64,000 nucleotides of DNA from Oscillibacter faecalis_A (GCF_029218125.1 NZ_JARFXX010000002.1:62001-126000); one strand, 5' to 3'; shown: positions 42,330 to 50,869, counted from the stretch's first letter. The notes: generated by a model not told the origin, from the letters alone. Program-made: numbers and translations.

Positions 42330-42845
42330 ATGAAGGATCAGAAAGTTAAGAAGTTAGTTCTCAGCGCCCTGATGGCAGCATTGGTGTATGTGGCCACCAG
42401 CATCATTCAGATTCCCTCTCCCATGAGCGGGTATGTCAATCTGGGCGACTGCTTCGTGCTGCTCTCCGGCTGGCTGTTGGGCCCGTGGTACGGCGGCGCC
42501 GCTGCCGGTATCGGTTCCATGCTGGTGGACCTGCTGGGCGTCTATGCTCATTATGCCCCTGGCACGCTGGTCATTAAGGCGGTGGACGCCATTGCCGCCG
42601 CGCTGATTTTCAGAGCGTTGGGCCGCGGCAAGAACGCCATGCTGGTCAGCGGCATTGTGGGCGAGGTCATTATGGTGCTGGGCTATTTCGCCTACGCCTC
42701 CACGATTTTGGGCAAGGGTCTGGCCGCAGCGGCCAGCATTCCCGGCAACATTGTGCAGGGCGTGGCCGGTATTGCCATCGGCATGGTGCTGGCTGTGGTG
42801 CTGGAGAGCACAAAGGTCACGAAGAAGGCCGGTCTGGGTCTCTAA
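42330..42845 (+). CDS. ECF transporter S component
   Basis: The 171-residue membrane protein has five or six TM segments (KLVLSALMAALVYVATSIIQ, FVLLSGWLLGPWYGGAAAGI, GTLVIKAVDAIAAALIF, then two more). The AALVYVAT motif in TM1 is where S components contact the shared EcfT subunit. The NLGDCFVLLSGWLLGPW stretch matches the COG4720-type group (vitamin-like substrates). The substrate is not determined. The ECF ATPases are elsewhere. The ribosome site is modest (AGGTG). Confidence 0.87.
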   Translation: MKDQKVKKLVLSALMAALVYVATSIIQIPSPMSGYVNLGDCFVLLSGWLLGPWYGGAAAGIGSMLVDLLGVYAHYAPGTLVIKAVDAIAAALIFRALGRGKNAMLVSGIVGEVIMVLGYFAYASTILGKGLAAAASIPGNIVQGVAGIAIGMVLAVVLESTKVTKKAGLGL

Positions 42846-42944
42846 TTGACAGAAATCAACGGAACGCCGTGAGAGGCTTTTGCCTCTCACGGCTTGTACC
42901 GCTTTTTGGAAAACGAGCTTCGGCGTGTGAAAGGATGGTCAACG

Positions 42945-43547
42945 ATGGCAGGGATTGTACATGAATTGCAGGATTCCGGGCTTTTGGAGCAAATTCGGCA
43001 GGAGGCGGCCGCTGCGGCCCGGCAGTTGGCGGAGGCGGCCCGACTGCATAAGGGACAGATCGTGGTGATCGGATGCAGCACCAGCGAGGTGGTGGGGCAT
43101 CAGGTGGGAAGCTGGTCCACACCGGAGGTTGCCAACGCCATTTTCCGGGGGCTTGACAGCGTATTCACCCCCATGGGCGTTTACATGGCCGCCCAGTGCT
43201 GCGAGCACCTGAACCGGGCGCTGATCGTGGAGCGGGAGGCCGTTCCCGGCGCGGAGATCGTCAATGTGGTGCCACAGCCCAAGGCGGGCAGCTCCTTTGC
43301 GACCGCCGCCTATCAGGCGTTCCGGCATCCGGCGGCACTGGAGGAAATTCGTGCGGATGCCGGACTGGACATCGGCGGTACGCTCATCGGAATGCACCTG
43401 AAAAAAGTGGCGGTGCCGGTGCGGCTGGCCCAGAACCACATCGGGCAGGCCATGGTCCTTGCGGCCCGGACCCGGCCCAAGTTCATCGGCGGCGATCGCG
43501 CCGTTTACGATGAGGAGCTGAAAAACGGCTATCCCTGTGAGGATTAA
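42945..43547 (+). CDS. DUF436 / UPF0340 (YwlG-like, TIGR01440) protein
   Basis: The 200-residue cytosolic protein has the family hallmarks VVIGCSTSEVVGHQVGS, AQCCEHLNRALIVERE, VVPQPKAGSSFATAAYQ and DIGGTLIGMHLKKVAVPVR. It is widespread in Firmicutes. The biochemical role is unknown. ATG 42945 is preceded by AAAGGATGG. It is separated from the S-component gene by about 100 bases and ends before a strong terminator. Confidence 0.93.
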   Translation: MAGIVHELQDSGLLEQIRQEAAAAARQLAEAARLHKGQIVVIGCSTSEVVGHQVGSWSTPEVANAIFRGLDSVFTPMGVYMAAQCCEHLNRALIVEREAVPGAEIVNVVPQPKAGSSFATAAYQAFRHPAALEEIRADAGLDIGGTLIGMHLKKVAVPVRLAQNHIGQAMVLAARTRPKFIGGDRAVYDEELKNGYPCED

Positions 43548-43560
43548 GCGGTTTCAAGAT

Positions 43561-43600
43561 AAGTACCGCCCGGAGCGTATGCTCTGGGCGGTACTTTTTT
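43561..43600 (+). terminator. Terminator after DUF436 gene
   Basis: AAGTACCGCCC (43561-43571) pairs with GGGCGGTACTT (43586-43596), with an inner GAGC/GCTC extension and six T. Confidence 0.95.
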
Positions 43601-43662
43601 GCACAGAATGTCCGCGTGCAGCGGTGTATGTCAAAAAAGCACAAGGGTCCACAAAATTTTTT

Positions 43663-43726
43663 ATGGTAATTTGGTAGTGAATTACCACGCTAAAGTATTG
43701 ACGTAAAGAAAACGGCCTGCTAAAAT
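43663..43726 (+). promoter_or_regulatory. Promoter and upstream dyad of the amino-acid ABC operon
   Basis: TTGACG (43698-43703), 17 bases, TAAAAT (43721-43726). Just upstream TGGTAATT (43663-43670) and AATTACCA (43679-43686) form an inverted repeat with an eight-base centre, a plausible regulator site. Confidence 0.78.
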
Positions 43727-43784
43727 AAGGAGCAACAGATGAGAGAAGAAACACCCCGAAATCCACTGAAAAGAGGGCACGGAT

Positions 43785-44624
43785 ATGAAAAAGGTTTTTA
43801 CAGTTATTTTGGCGGCGGCTCTGGCGCTGGTCTGCACGGCCTGCGGCGGCAGCAAGAGCGATGCGGGCAAGGACCGCTTGGCGCAGATTAAGGAAAAGGG
43901 CTGTATCGAGCTTTGCACGGAGCCGTATTTCGCGCCTTATGAATATGTGGATCCCACTAAGAGCGGGGACGAGCAGTATCAGGGCATGGACATTGAGGTG
44001 GCCAAGTACATCGCGGATAAGCTCGGTGTGGAGCTGAAGATCACAGCGCTGGATTTCACCGCTGTACTCTCCGGCATTGCGGACGGCAAATATGATTTTG
44101 CCATCTCCGCTATCGCCTATTCCCCCTCCCGCGCGGAGAGCCTGCGGCTGAGTGATGTGTATTACTCCACCAATACGGGCTACGGATTCATTGTCCGCAC
44201 AGAGGATGTCGGGAAATACACCGATTTGGATTCGCTGAAGGACGCCGTGGTCATCACCCAGAGCGGCTCCGTACAGGAGGCGCTGTATAACGAGTATGGA
44301 AACGGCGACTGCAAGGAGTTCAAGCTGGTGGCCAATATGACGGACGGTTATCTGGCAGTGGCTGAGGGCAAGGCGGATGTGTGCATCTGCTCCACGGCTT
44401 CCGCACAACTGTATGCCGACGCCAACGGCGGATTGTCCATCCCGGATTACCGCTTTGATGTGGACCCCAACATGAACGGCACCTGCGTGGCCATGCCGCA
44501 GGAGGGAACGGAGTCTCTGGCCGAGGTGGTCAATGAGTGCATCGCCGAGCTGAAGGACGCCGGGAGCATTGAGACATGGTACGGTGAGTACCAGACCGCA
44601 GCCGCGGAGCTGGGCATCGAATAA
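43785..44624 (+). CDS. Polar amino-acid ABC transporter, substrate-binding lipoprotein
   Basis: The 279-residue protein has a lipoprotein signal with lipobox LVCTAC (Cys at about 19) and a PBPb domain (about 35-275): YFAPYEYVDP, YQGMDIEVAKYIADKLG, DFTAVLSGIADGKYDFAISA and YYSTNTGYGF. This is the family-3 solute-binding group that picks up glutamine, arginine, cystine and similar amino acids outside the cell. It is first in an operon with permease, ATPase and an M20 amidohydrolase, so the ligand might be an aminoacyl or N-substituted glutamate. That is inference. Confidence 0.92.
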   Translation: MKKVFTVILAAALALVCTACGGSKSDAGKDRLAQIKEKGCIELCTEPYFAPYEYVDPTKSGDEQYQGMDIEVAKYIADKLGVELKITALDFTAVLSGIADGKYDFAISAIAYSPSRAESLRLSDVYYSTNTGYGFIVRTEDVGKYTDLDSLKDAVVITQSGSVQEALYNEYGNGDCKEFKLVANMTDGYLAVAEGKADVCICSTASAQLYADANGGLSIPDYRFDVDPNMNGTCVAMPQEGTESLAEVVNECIAELKDAGSIETWYGEYQTAAAELGIE

Positions 44625-44648
44625 CTGCCGGAGCAAGGAGGGGGAACC

Positions 44649-45308
44649 ATGGAAAAGGTAGGAAAGCTGCTGGTAAAATATTATCCGGTGTATCTCTCGG
44701 GACTTTGGGGGACGCTGTGGATCTCCGCCGTAACGGTGCTGTTCGGCGCACTGCTGGGCGTGCTGGTAGCCCTGATGCGGATGAGCCGATTCAAGCTCCT
44801 GCGGGGCATTTCCAAGGCGTATATCGAGGTCCTGCGGGGCACGCCCATTTTGCTCCAGCTCTACTTTTTCTGGATCGGCCTTCCCAAGCTGGTCCCCTTT
44901 GAGCTCAGCGATACCCAGTGCATCGTGGCGGCACTGGCGGTGAACGCCTCCGCTTTCATTTCCGAGATCATCCGGGCAGGCATCGGCGCTGTGGACAAGG
45001 GCCAGTGGGAGGCCGCCCGCAGCATCGGCCTCTCCGAGTCCCATGTTATGAGCCATGTGATTTTCCCGCAGGCGGTGAAGAACATTCTGCCCGCCCTGTG
45101 CAACGAATTTATTTCCACGGTGAAGGGAACATCGCTGGCCTCCGTTTTCTTTGTGGGCGAGCTGATGACCAGCTTCAAAACGGTCCAGTCCGCCACGTTC
45201 CTTGCCCTGCAATCCCTGACCATTGTGGGCGTGATTTACTTTGTGCTGAATTTTGTGCTGTCCCGGCTGCTGGGTGTTCTGGAAAGGAGGCTGACCGTCA
45301 GTGACTGA
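44649..45308 (+). CDS. Amino-acid ABC transporter permease (HisM/GlnP family)
   Basis: The 219-residue permease has five TM segments. The N-terminal VYLSGLWGTLWISAVTVLFG starts the HEQRo family, and the EAA loop SIGLSESHVMSHVIFPQAVK at about residues 125-155 contacts the ATPase. It forms a homodimer in the membrane. AAGGAGG precedes its ATG, and its last codons overlap the start of the ATPase gene. Confidence 0.95.
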   Translation: MEKVGKLLVKYYPVYLSGLWGTLWISAVTVLFGALLGVLVALMRMSRFKLLRGISKAYIEVLRGTPILLQLYFFWIGLPKLVPFELSDTQCIVAALAVNASAFISEIIRAGIGAVDKGQWEAARSIGLSESHVMSHVIFPQAVKNILPALCNEFISTVKGTSLASVFFVGELMTSFKTVQSATFLALQSLTIVGVIYFVLNFVLSRLLGVLERRLTVSD

Positions 45309-46035
45309 CGCGATTTTACGGACGGAGAATCTGAAAAAGAGCTTCGGAAAATTAGAGGTCCTCAAGGGTATCACCACAGAAATTCGCCGGGGCGAGGTGG
45401 TGTCCATCATCGGCCCCTCCGGCGGCGGAAAGTCCACCTTCCTGCGGTGCCTGAATCTTTTGGAGACCCCGGATTCCGGGCAGGTGCTGTTCAAGGGACA
45501 GGATGTGACGGACAAAAAGCTGAACATCGCCAAATACCGTCAGAGCATCGGTATGGTATTCCAGCATTTCAACGTGTTTCCCAACATGACGGTGCTGGAA
45601 AACGTGACGCTGGCGCCGGTGCTGGAGAAGAAGGTTCCCAAGGAGCAGGCCAGGGAGGAGGCCATGGCCCTGCTGCGCCGGGTGGGGCTGGGAGATAAGG
45701 CGGACGAATATCCCCGGAAACTATCCGGCGGCCAGAAGCAGCGTCTTGCCATTGTCCGGGCCATGGCTATGAAGCCGGAGGTCATGCTGTTTGACGAGCC
45801 CACCTCCGCGCTGGACCCGGAGATGGTGAAGGAGGTCCTGAACGTCATCCGGGAGCTGACCCGCAGCGGCATGACCATTCTCATCGTCACCCATGAGATG
45901 AGCTTTGCCCGGGAAATCTCCGACCGGGTGCTGTTTATATGCGATGGCGTGATCAAGGAGGAGGGGACACCGGAGCAGATATTCACCTGTCCCCACGAGC
46001 CGAGCACCATCAAATTTTTGAGTATGGTGCTCTAA
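45301..46035 (+). CDS. Amino-acid ABC transporter ATPase (GlnQ family)
   Basis: The 244-residue nucleotide-binding protein has Walker A GPSGGGKSTFLRCLN, Q-loop MVFQHFNVFPNMTV, signature LSGGQKQRLAIVRAM, Walker B VMLFDEPTSALDPEM and H-loop IVTHEM. It powers uptake with the permease. It starts at GTG inside the permease end, with AAAGGAGG ten bases upstream, giving tight coupling. Confidence 0.96.
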   Translation: MTDAILRTENLKKSFGKLEVLKGITTEIRRGEVVSIIGPSGGGKSTFLRCLNLLETPDSGQVLFKGQDVTDKKLNIAKYRQSIGMVFQHFNVFPNMTVLENVTLAPVLEKKVPKEQAREEAMALLRRVGLGDKADEYPRKLSGGQKQRLAIVRAMAMKPEVMLFDEPTSALDPEMVKEVLNVIRELTRSGMTILIVTHEMSFAREISDRVLFICDGVIKEEGTPEQIFTCPHEPSTIKFLSMVL

Positions 46036-46056
46036 GGGATGAAAGGAGTTGAGGGC

Positions 46057-47493
46057 ATGATTGAAACCGTAAAGGAGCTGGTAGCCGCCAAGGCGGACAC
46101 CGCCGTTGCCTTGGCAAAGGAGATTTGGGGCTATGCGGAGCTTTCCTATGAGGAAACGAAGTCCGCCGCCGCCCTGATCGCCGCGCTGAAAGCGGAGGGC
46201 TTTACCATTGAGGAGGGTATTGCCGGAATCCCAACGGCCTTTACCGCTGCATACAAGTGCGGCAGCGGCAAGCCGGTGGTGGGCTTTTTAGCGGAGTATG
46301 ACGCGCTGGCGGGCCTGAGCCAGAAGGCCGCCTGCCCGGTGCAGGAGGCGGTGGAGCCCGGCGGAGCCGGTCATGGCTGCGGCCACAATCTGCTGGGGGC
46401 CGGGTGCTTTGCCGCCGCTGCGGCGCTGAAGGATTATCTCGTCAGGGAGCATAAGGACGGGATGGTGATTCTCTTTGGCTGTCCTGCCGAGGAGGGCGCC
46501 GGTGCCAAGCAGTTCATTGCCCGGGCCGGGTATTTCGATGGGGTGGATTTTGCCTATACGTGGCACCCGGAAAGCGTGAACGAGGTGGGCTCCAAGGGCA
46601 GCGTGGCTATCATGGGCGCGAATTTCACTTTTGACGGTGTGGCTGCCCACGCCGGCGCGGAGCCGCATCTGGGCCGCAGCGCGCTGGACGCCGTGGAGTT
46701 GATGAACGTGGGCTGCAATTACCTCCGGGAGCATATAATTGACGCGGCCCGCATCCACTATGCCTATTCCGACCCCGGCGGCACGGCCCCCAACGTGGTC
46801 CAGAGCCACGCGGTCATCAAGTACGAGGTCCGTGCCCCCAAGGTCTCTCAGGTGCAGGAGTTGTTCACCCGGGTGGTGGACGTGGCCCGGGGCGCGGCGC
46901 TGATGACCGGCACGAAGATGCAGTATGAGATCACCATGGCCTTTTCCGACTACATGGCAAACCGCACGCTGGGCGCCGTGGCGGATGCGTGTATGCGGGA
47001 GCTGGGCGCGCCGGAGTGGACGGAGGATGATTACCGTCTGGCCTCCGAATTTCTCCACACCTATCCCCGGACAACCATGGTGGGTATCCGGGAAAAGCTG
47101 GGGGCGTATTTCGAGCCGGAGGAGCTGGACGCCGCGCTGGAACGGCCGCTGGACAGCGTGATTCATCCTTTTGACCCCAAGGAGACCGGCTATCATTCCG
47201 GCTCTACCGATGTGGGCGATGTGGGCTATGCCACGCCCACGGTCATGCTCCACATGGCGGCCTCCTGCCTTGGCAATGTAGGCCACTCCTGGCAGAATAC
47301 CGCCTTTTCCTGCTCCCCCATCGGCATGAAGGGAATGCTGCGGGCGGCGGAGGCCATGACGCTGGCGGCCATCCGCACCATGGAGCAGCCGGAACTGATC
47401 GAGAAGGCCCGGGAGGAGCTGAAACGGAAAAACGGCGGCAGCTATCACTGCCCGCTGCCGGATTACGTCACGCCGCCTATCGGCCGCTATTAA
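46057..47493 (+). CDS. M20-family amidohydrolase, AbgB-like
   Basis: The 478-residue metallohydrolase resembles p-aminobenzoyl-glutamate hydrolase subunit B. Metal motifs are GAGHGCGHNLLG, AEEGAGAKQF and the His in YTWHPES, and a dimerisation insert lies at about 200-310. C-terminal cues are STDVGDVGYATPTVMLHMA and GHSWQNTA. It removes an acyl or aroyl group from an amino acid. Being last in an amino-acid ABC operon, it probably processes what the transporter imports. ATG 46057 has AAAGGAG eight bases upstream. Partner subunit AbgA is not in the window. Confidence 0.9.
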   Translation: MIETVKELVAAKADTAVALAKEIWGYAELSYEETKSAAALIAALKAEGFTIEEGIAGIPTAFTAAYKCGSGKPVVGFLAEYDALAGLSQKAACPVQEAVEPGGAGHGCGHNLLGAGCFAAAAALKDYLVREHKDGMVILFGCPAEEGAGAKQFIARAGYFDGVDFAYTWHPESVNEVGSKGSVAIMGANFTFDGVAAHAGAEPHLGRSALDAVELMNVGCNYLREHIIDAARIHYAYSDPGGTAPNVVQSHAVIKYEVRAPKVSQVQELFTRVVDVARGAALMTGTKMQYEITMAFSDYMANRTLGAVADACMRELGAPEWTEDDYRLASEFLHTYPRTTMVGIREKLGAYFEPEELDAALERPLDSVIHPFDPKETGYHSGSTDVGDVGYATPTVMLHMAASCLGNVGHSWQNTAFSCSPIGMKGMLRAAEAMTLAAIRTMEQPELIEKAREELKRKNGGSYHCPLPDYVTPPIGRY

Positions 47494-47515
47494 GAAACCA
47501 ACTCATAAAATGATA

Positions 47516-47552
47516 AAAGCACCCCCGGCTTCTTGGAAGCCGGGGGTGCTTG
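47516..47552 (+). terminator. Terminator of the amino-acid ABC operon
   Basis: AGCACCCCCGGCTTC pairs with GAAGCCGGGGGTGCT around TTG (47519-47550). T content after it is low, but A-rich flanks on the left favour leftward use by the converging pyrophosphatase gene too. Confidence 0.8.
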
Positions 47553-47580
47553 GTATATACGAAAAATTGTAAGCCGCCGC

Positions 47581-49197
47581 TTAGCCCCACAGGGCGGACA
47601 GCGCGGGGATGATCTGCTTTTTCCGGCTCATCAGCTTGGGAATGAAGAAGGCGTGCTTTTCCTCGCCGGTGATGCCGAAGGCCTGCCGGATGCTCTCCTC
47701 GTCACCGATGTAGAGAAGATAGGAGCCCTCCCGCAGAACGTCTGTGATCATCAGCAGAACGGCGTCCAGCTCGCCTGCTGTCTTTTTTTGCAGCATGGCG
47801 TCTAAAAACTCGTCCTTGCGGTTCATTAAAAGGTCGGAATCCATGCACGTGACCTGACTGACCGCCAGATTGTGTCCTGCGATGTGGAACTCCTTATAGT
47901 CAGCCGTGAGGATGGACTCGGCGCTCTTGTCCTCGCCGCAGGCGGCGGAGAAGACGGTCCGGCCCAGCTCGTCCAGCGGGACGTTGGCGATGCGGGACAT
48001 CCGGTTGGCGATGTCAATATCCCGCTGGGTGCAGGTGGGGGACTTGAACATGACCGTGTCGGACACGATGGCAGCGGCGATGAGCCCGGCCATTTTCGCG
48101 GTAGGCATCAGTCCCTTTTCCTGATACATACCCGCCACGATGGTAGCGGTGCTGCCAACAGGCTCGTTGCGGACGTAGATGGGGTTGCCGGTCTCAATAT
48201 CCGCCAGCCGGTGATGGTCAACGATTTCCAGAATGTTGGCCTGCTCCAGACCGGGGACAGACTGAGCCTTTTCGTTGTGGTCCATGAGGATGACCTGCTT
48301 GCGCCGGGGACGCAGCAGGTGATACCGGGACAGCGTGCCGACAACGTGCTCGTTCTCATCTAAAATGGGGTAGGCGCGGAAACGGCTTTCCAGAACGGTG
48401 TCGCGCACATCGTCGATGTAATCGTCCAGATGGAAGCTCACGAGGTCATGGCTCTTGCAGATGCGCTCGATGGGCAGGGCGTGGCAGACAAGGTGCACAG
48501 CCCGGTAGGCATCGTAGGGCGTGGAGATGATGCAGGTGTCGGTGTCCAGCTCCAAAAGCTCCTTGCTGACCTCCGCCTGACAGACGATGACGCAGCTCAC
48601 CCGCAGCTCCAGCGCCCGCTTGATCATATCCGGCTGGTCGCCGCAGACCACGATGCTGTCCGCCGAGGAGAACAGCAGATTCTCCCGGCCGGCGGGCAGA
48701 GCTACTGTTACCTCGCCGGAAATTTCGTCCCGCAGCTCGCCGCCCTCGTTGATGATCTTGCCCTCCAAAACGGACAGCAGATTGAATACCGGCACATTCT
48801 TCACACCGGAATTGCGGACAGCCAGCATATCGTAGTTGGCCACATCGCCGGCGGAGAGCATACCGTACAGTGTTCCGTCCTCATTGCACACGGGCATAAC
48901 GGAAATGTGGTCCGCCTGCATCATCTGCCATGCCCGGCTGATGGTGGCGGCGGGGGAGAGGGTAGGGGGCGTATCGTACACAAGGTCCCGCACCTGTGTG
49001 CGGACGTTGTGAATGAGCTCCGGGGGCTGGGCGTCAAACTTCTGCAGCACGGCCTTCGTCTCGTCGCTGATCTGCCCCAGACGGGCGGCGCGGTACTGCC
49101 GCTGGCCCAGCGCGTTTTTCAGGGCGGCATAGGCCATGGCGGACACGATCGAATCCGTGTCGGGATTGCGGTGGCCGGTAATATATACGGTATCCAT
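47581..49197 (-). CDS. ppaC: CBS/DRTGG-regulated manganese-dependent inorganic pyrophosphatase
   Basis: The 538-residue family II pyrophosphatase hydrolyses PPi in the cytosol. The DHH domain is split: ITGHRNPDTDSIVSAMAYA at the N-terminus, then a regulatory insert with CBS1 (about 75-125, ADHISVMPVCNEDGTLYG), a DRTGG domain (about 130-245) and CBS2 (about 250-305), then the rest of DHH (ILMDHNEKAQ, IVDHHRLADIE) and DHHA2 (ADYKEFHIAGHNLAVSQV, ending FIPKLMSRKKQIIP with the substrate-binding SRKKQ). The CBS pair is usually controlled by adenine nucleotides. Length fits CBS-PPases with DRTGG. Confidence 0.95.
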   Translation of the reverse strand: MDTVYITGHRNPDTDSIVSAMAYAALKNALGQRQYRAARLGQISDETKAVLQKFDAQPPELIHNVRTQVRDLVYDTPPTLSPAATISRAWQMMQADHISVMPVCNEDGTLYGMLSAGDVANYDMLAVRNSGVKNVPVFNLLSVLEGKIINEGGELRDEISGEVTVALPAGRENLLFSSADSIVVCGDQPDMIKRALELRVSCVIVCQAEVSKELLELDTDTCIISTPYDAYRAVHLVCHALPIERICKSHDLVSFHLDDYIDDVRDTVLESRFRAYPILDENEHVVGTLSRYHLLRPRRKQVILMDHNEKAQSVPGLEQANILEIVDHHRLADIETGNPIYVRNEPVGSTATIVAGMYQEKGLMPTAKMAGLIAAAIVSDTVMFKSPTCTQRDIDIANRMSRIANVPLDELGRTVFSAACGEDKSAESILTADYKEFHIAGHNLAVSQVTCMDSDLLMNRKDEFLDAMLQKKTAGELDAVLLMITDVLREGSYLLYIGDEESIRQAFGITGEEKHAFFIPKLMSRKKQIIPALSALWG

Positions 49198-49277
49198 ACG
49201 GAAACTCCTTTTTAGCTGTATTTTCTCTTAGAATGATACGATGTGCGCGCCCGGTTTGTCAACGTTGCCTTTCACAA

Positions 49278-49313
49278 AATGGGCTGTGGAAGCAGGCGCT
49301 TCCACAGCCCATT
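49278..49313 (-). terminator. Hairpin after the M24 peptidase gene
   Basis: GGGCTGTGGAAG (49281-49292) pairs with CTTCCACAGCCC (49299-49310), followed leftward by ATTTTGT. It lies between the peptidase stop and the pyrophosphatase start region. Confidence 0.75.
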
Positions 49314-49342
49314 TGACGAAAAAGGCGGCCGGAGACGGTGTT

Positions 49343-50416
49343 TCAGAGAATCATCAGCTCCTTGGGAGCCAACGTAATGTCCTCGCAGCCGGTCTCCGAG
49401 AGAATCACAACGTCCTCAATGCGGACACCCAGCTTCCCCGGCAGATAAATGCCCGGCTCCGCGCTGATGACTGCCCCGGCGGGCAGGGGCTGCGCGTTGG
49501 CGGGGGAGGCGTTGGGGCTTTCGTGAATCTCCACGCCGACGCCGTGGCCGAAGCTGTGGCCGAAAAATGCGCCGTAGCCGGCGTTTTCGATGACCGTCCG
49601 GGCGGCGCCGTCCACCGCCGCGCCGCTGACGCCGGCCCTTGCCGCGGCGATGCCCGCCAGTTGGGCCTGAAGGACCGTATGGTAAACGGTATCCATTTCC
49701 TCCGTCACATGACCCACTGCCACGGTGCGGGTCATGTCGGAGCAGTAGCCGCCGTACTTGCAGCCAAAGTCCATGGTGACAAATTCCCCGGCCTGAATGG
49801 GCTTATCCCCGGGAACGCCGTGGGGGAGACTGCCGTTGGGGCCGGAGACCACAATGGGGTCAAAGGACTTGTCCTCCGCGCCGTAGTGCAGCATCCGGTA
49901 GAGCAGCAGCGCGGCAATCTCCCGCTCCGGCACGCCGGGGCGGATATCGTTCAGCGTTTCCGTCAGTGCCCGCTCGGCAATGCGCTGGGCCTGAATGAGA
50001 CAGTCCCGCTCCTCGGCATCCTTTACGGCACGGAGCTGCCAGAGAAGCGCCGAGGCGGGAACAAGCTCACCGTGCAGCTTTTCCGTGTAGCGCCTCCAAT
50101 CCGCCACGGTGACGTACTCGTCCTCGTAGCCTATCCGCTTCAGCCCCTCCGCGTCAATGACCGCGTTGATGAGGGCGGAATAGGGGTGCTGGCGGTTCGC
50201 CTCCCGAATCTCGGCGTTTTGCACAGAACGGGCGGCGGCCTCCGTATAGCGGCTGTCCGTAAAGTAGTAGTTATGGCGGCGGGTCACAAGGGCGATACCA
50301 TCCGTCCCGGAAGAATGGAAGCCGGAGGCGTAAAAGCGGTTGGCCTCGCAGGTGAGCAGCATGGCGTCCAGCCCTTGTGTCTCCAAGCTCTCAGTAATTT
50401 TGGCAAAGTGATTCAT
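49343..50416 (-). CDS. M24-family Xaa-Pro aminopeptidase
   Basis: The 357-residue protein has an N-terminal creatinase-like domain (about 1-130) and a pita-bread catalytic domain (about 135-355). Metal ligands are visible: Asp in VTMDFGCKYGGYCSDMTRT (two Asp), His in FFGHSFGHGVGVEIHE, Glu in VISAEPGIYLPG and Glu near RIEDVVILSE. It removes N-terminal residues before proline, helping to use imported peptides. ATG 50416 has GAGGAAG upstream. Confidence 0.93.
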   Translation of the reverse strand: MNHFAKITESLETQGLDAMLLTCEANRFYASGFHSSGTDGIALVTRRHNYYFTDSRYTEAAARSVQNAEIREANRQHPYSALINAVIDAEGLKRIGYEDEYVTVADWRRYTEKLHGELVPASALLWQLRAVKDAEERDCLIQAQRIAERALTETLNDIRPGVPEREIAALLLYRMLHYGAEDKSFDPIVVSGPNGSLPHGVPGDKPIQAGEFVTMDFGCKYGGYCSDMTRTVAVGHVTEEMDTVYHTVLQAQLAGIAAARAGVSGAAVDGAARTVIENAGYGAFFGHSFGHGVGVEIHESPNASPANAQPLPAGAVISAEPGIYLPGKLGVRIEDVVILSETGCEDITLAPKELMIL

Positions 50417-50559
50417 ATATTCGCTTCCTCTTTTCGAAAAAACCATCGGCGCCGATGAGGCGCTCGGCTTTGATACAACAGAAGTCTATCAGAACCGGCA
50501 GGCGATGTCAAAAAAATTTCCGCTGTTCTGAAAAAGACGCTTTTTGTCAGAATTTACAG

Positions 50560-50588
50560 TTGACTTTATCGGTTTAAAGCTGTATGGT
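50560..50588 (+). promoter_or_regulatory. Promoter of the aromatic leader / TrpXYZ-like operon
   Basis: TTGACT (50560-50565), 17 bases, TATGGT (50583-50588). The spacer carries TTTAAAGCTG, which is the reverse complement of the first transcribed block at 50600-50610, so the DNA here is also a potential operator palindrome. Confidence 0.78.
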
Positions 50589-50629
50589 AATAACAGCAAA
50601 CAGCTTTAAAGAGCAGAAGGGAGTTCGCT

Positions 50630-50728
50630 ATGCGTCAGAACAGCTATGCCTATTACTTTACTTACGCACGCTTTTACGCGGGCTTCTTTTATGACGCCGA
50701 AAATTTAAAGCTGTCCTGTGAGAAATAG
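50630..50728 (+). CDS. Tyr/Phe-rich leader peptide (32 aa)
   Basis: This is a short reading frame with a good ribosome site (AGAAGGGAG six bases before ATG). Codons 6-21 encode YAYYFTYARFYAGFFY, with six Tyr and four Phe in sixteen codons and no Trp. The peptide ends in KLSCEK just before a terminator. Density, position and the downstream uptake operon indicate a ribosome-mediated attenuator, in which stalling on Tyr/Phe codons reports low aromatic amino acids. The 3' end of the frame (50704-50716) pairs either with 50600-50610 or with the terminator right arm. Confidence 0.8.
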   Translation: MRQNSYAYYFTYARFYAGFFYDAENLKLSCEK

Positions 50729-50746
50729 GCTTTTCGTGAAAAACGC

Positions 50747-50786
50747 GAGGGGGTTCTGTTCCGCGGACAGAACCCCCTCTTTGTTT
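50747..50786 (+). terminator. Attenuator terminator of the TrpXYZ-like operon
   Basis: GAGGGGGTTCTGT pairs with ACAGAACCCCCTC (50747-50779) and is followed by TTTGTTTT. GGACAG (50765-50770) in its right half can instead pair with CTGTCC (50711-50716) inside the leader frame. A second GC-rich hairpin (GTGCTGCCGG/CCGGCAGCAC, about 50793-50814) and an ACAGCTTT block (50828-50835) follow before the first gene. Confidence 0.85.
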
Positions 50787-50869
50787 TACCGCAGTGCTGC
50801 CGGTTCCGGCAGCACCCGGGGGAAAAACAGCTTTCATCAGAAAACAAAAAATGTAAGGAGAAGATTACC

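Noticed and set aside
42150..42330. Vitamin riboswitch upstream of the ECF S-component gene
   Set aside because: No TPP, FMN, cobalamin, folate or preQ1 core motif could be read in the 60-base leader after the promoter.
43554..45533. 659-codon minus-strand frame over the amino-acid ABC operon
   Set aside because: It lies opposite three well-recognised genes and crosses their promoter and terminator.
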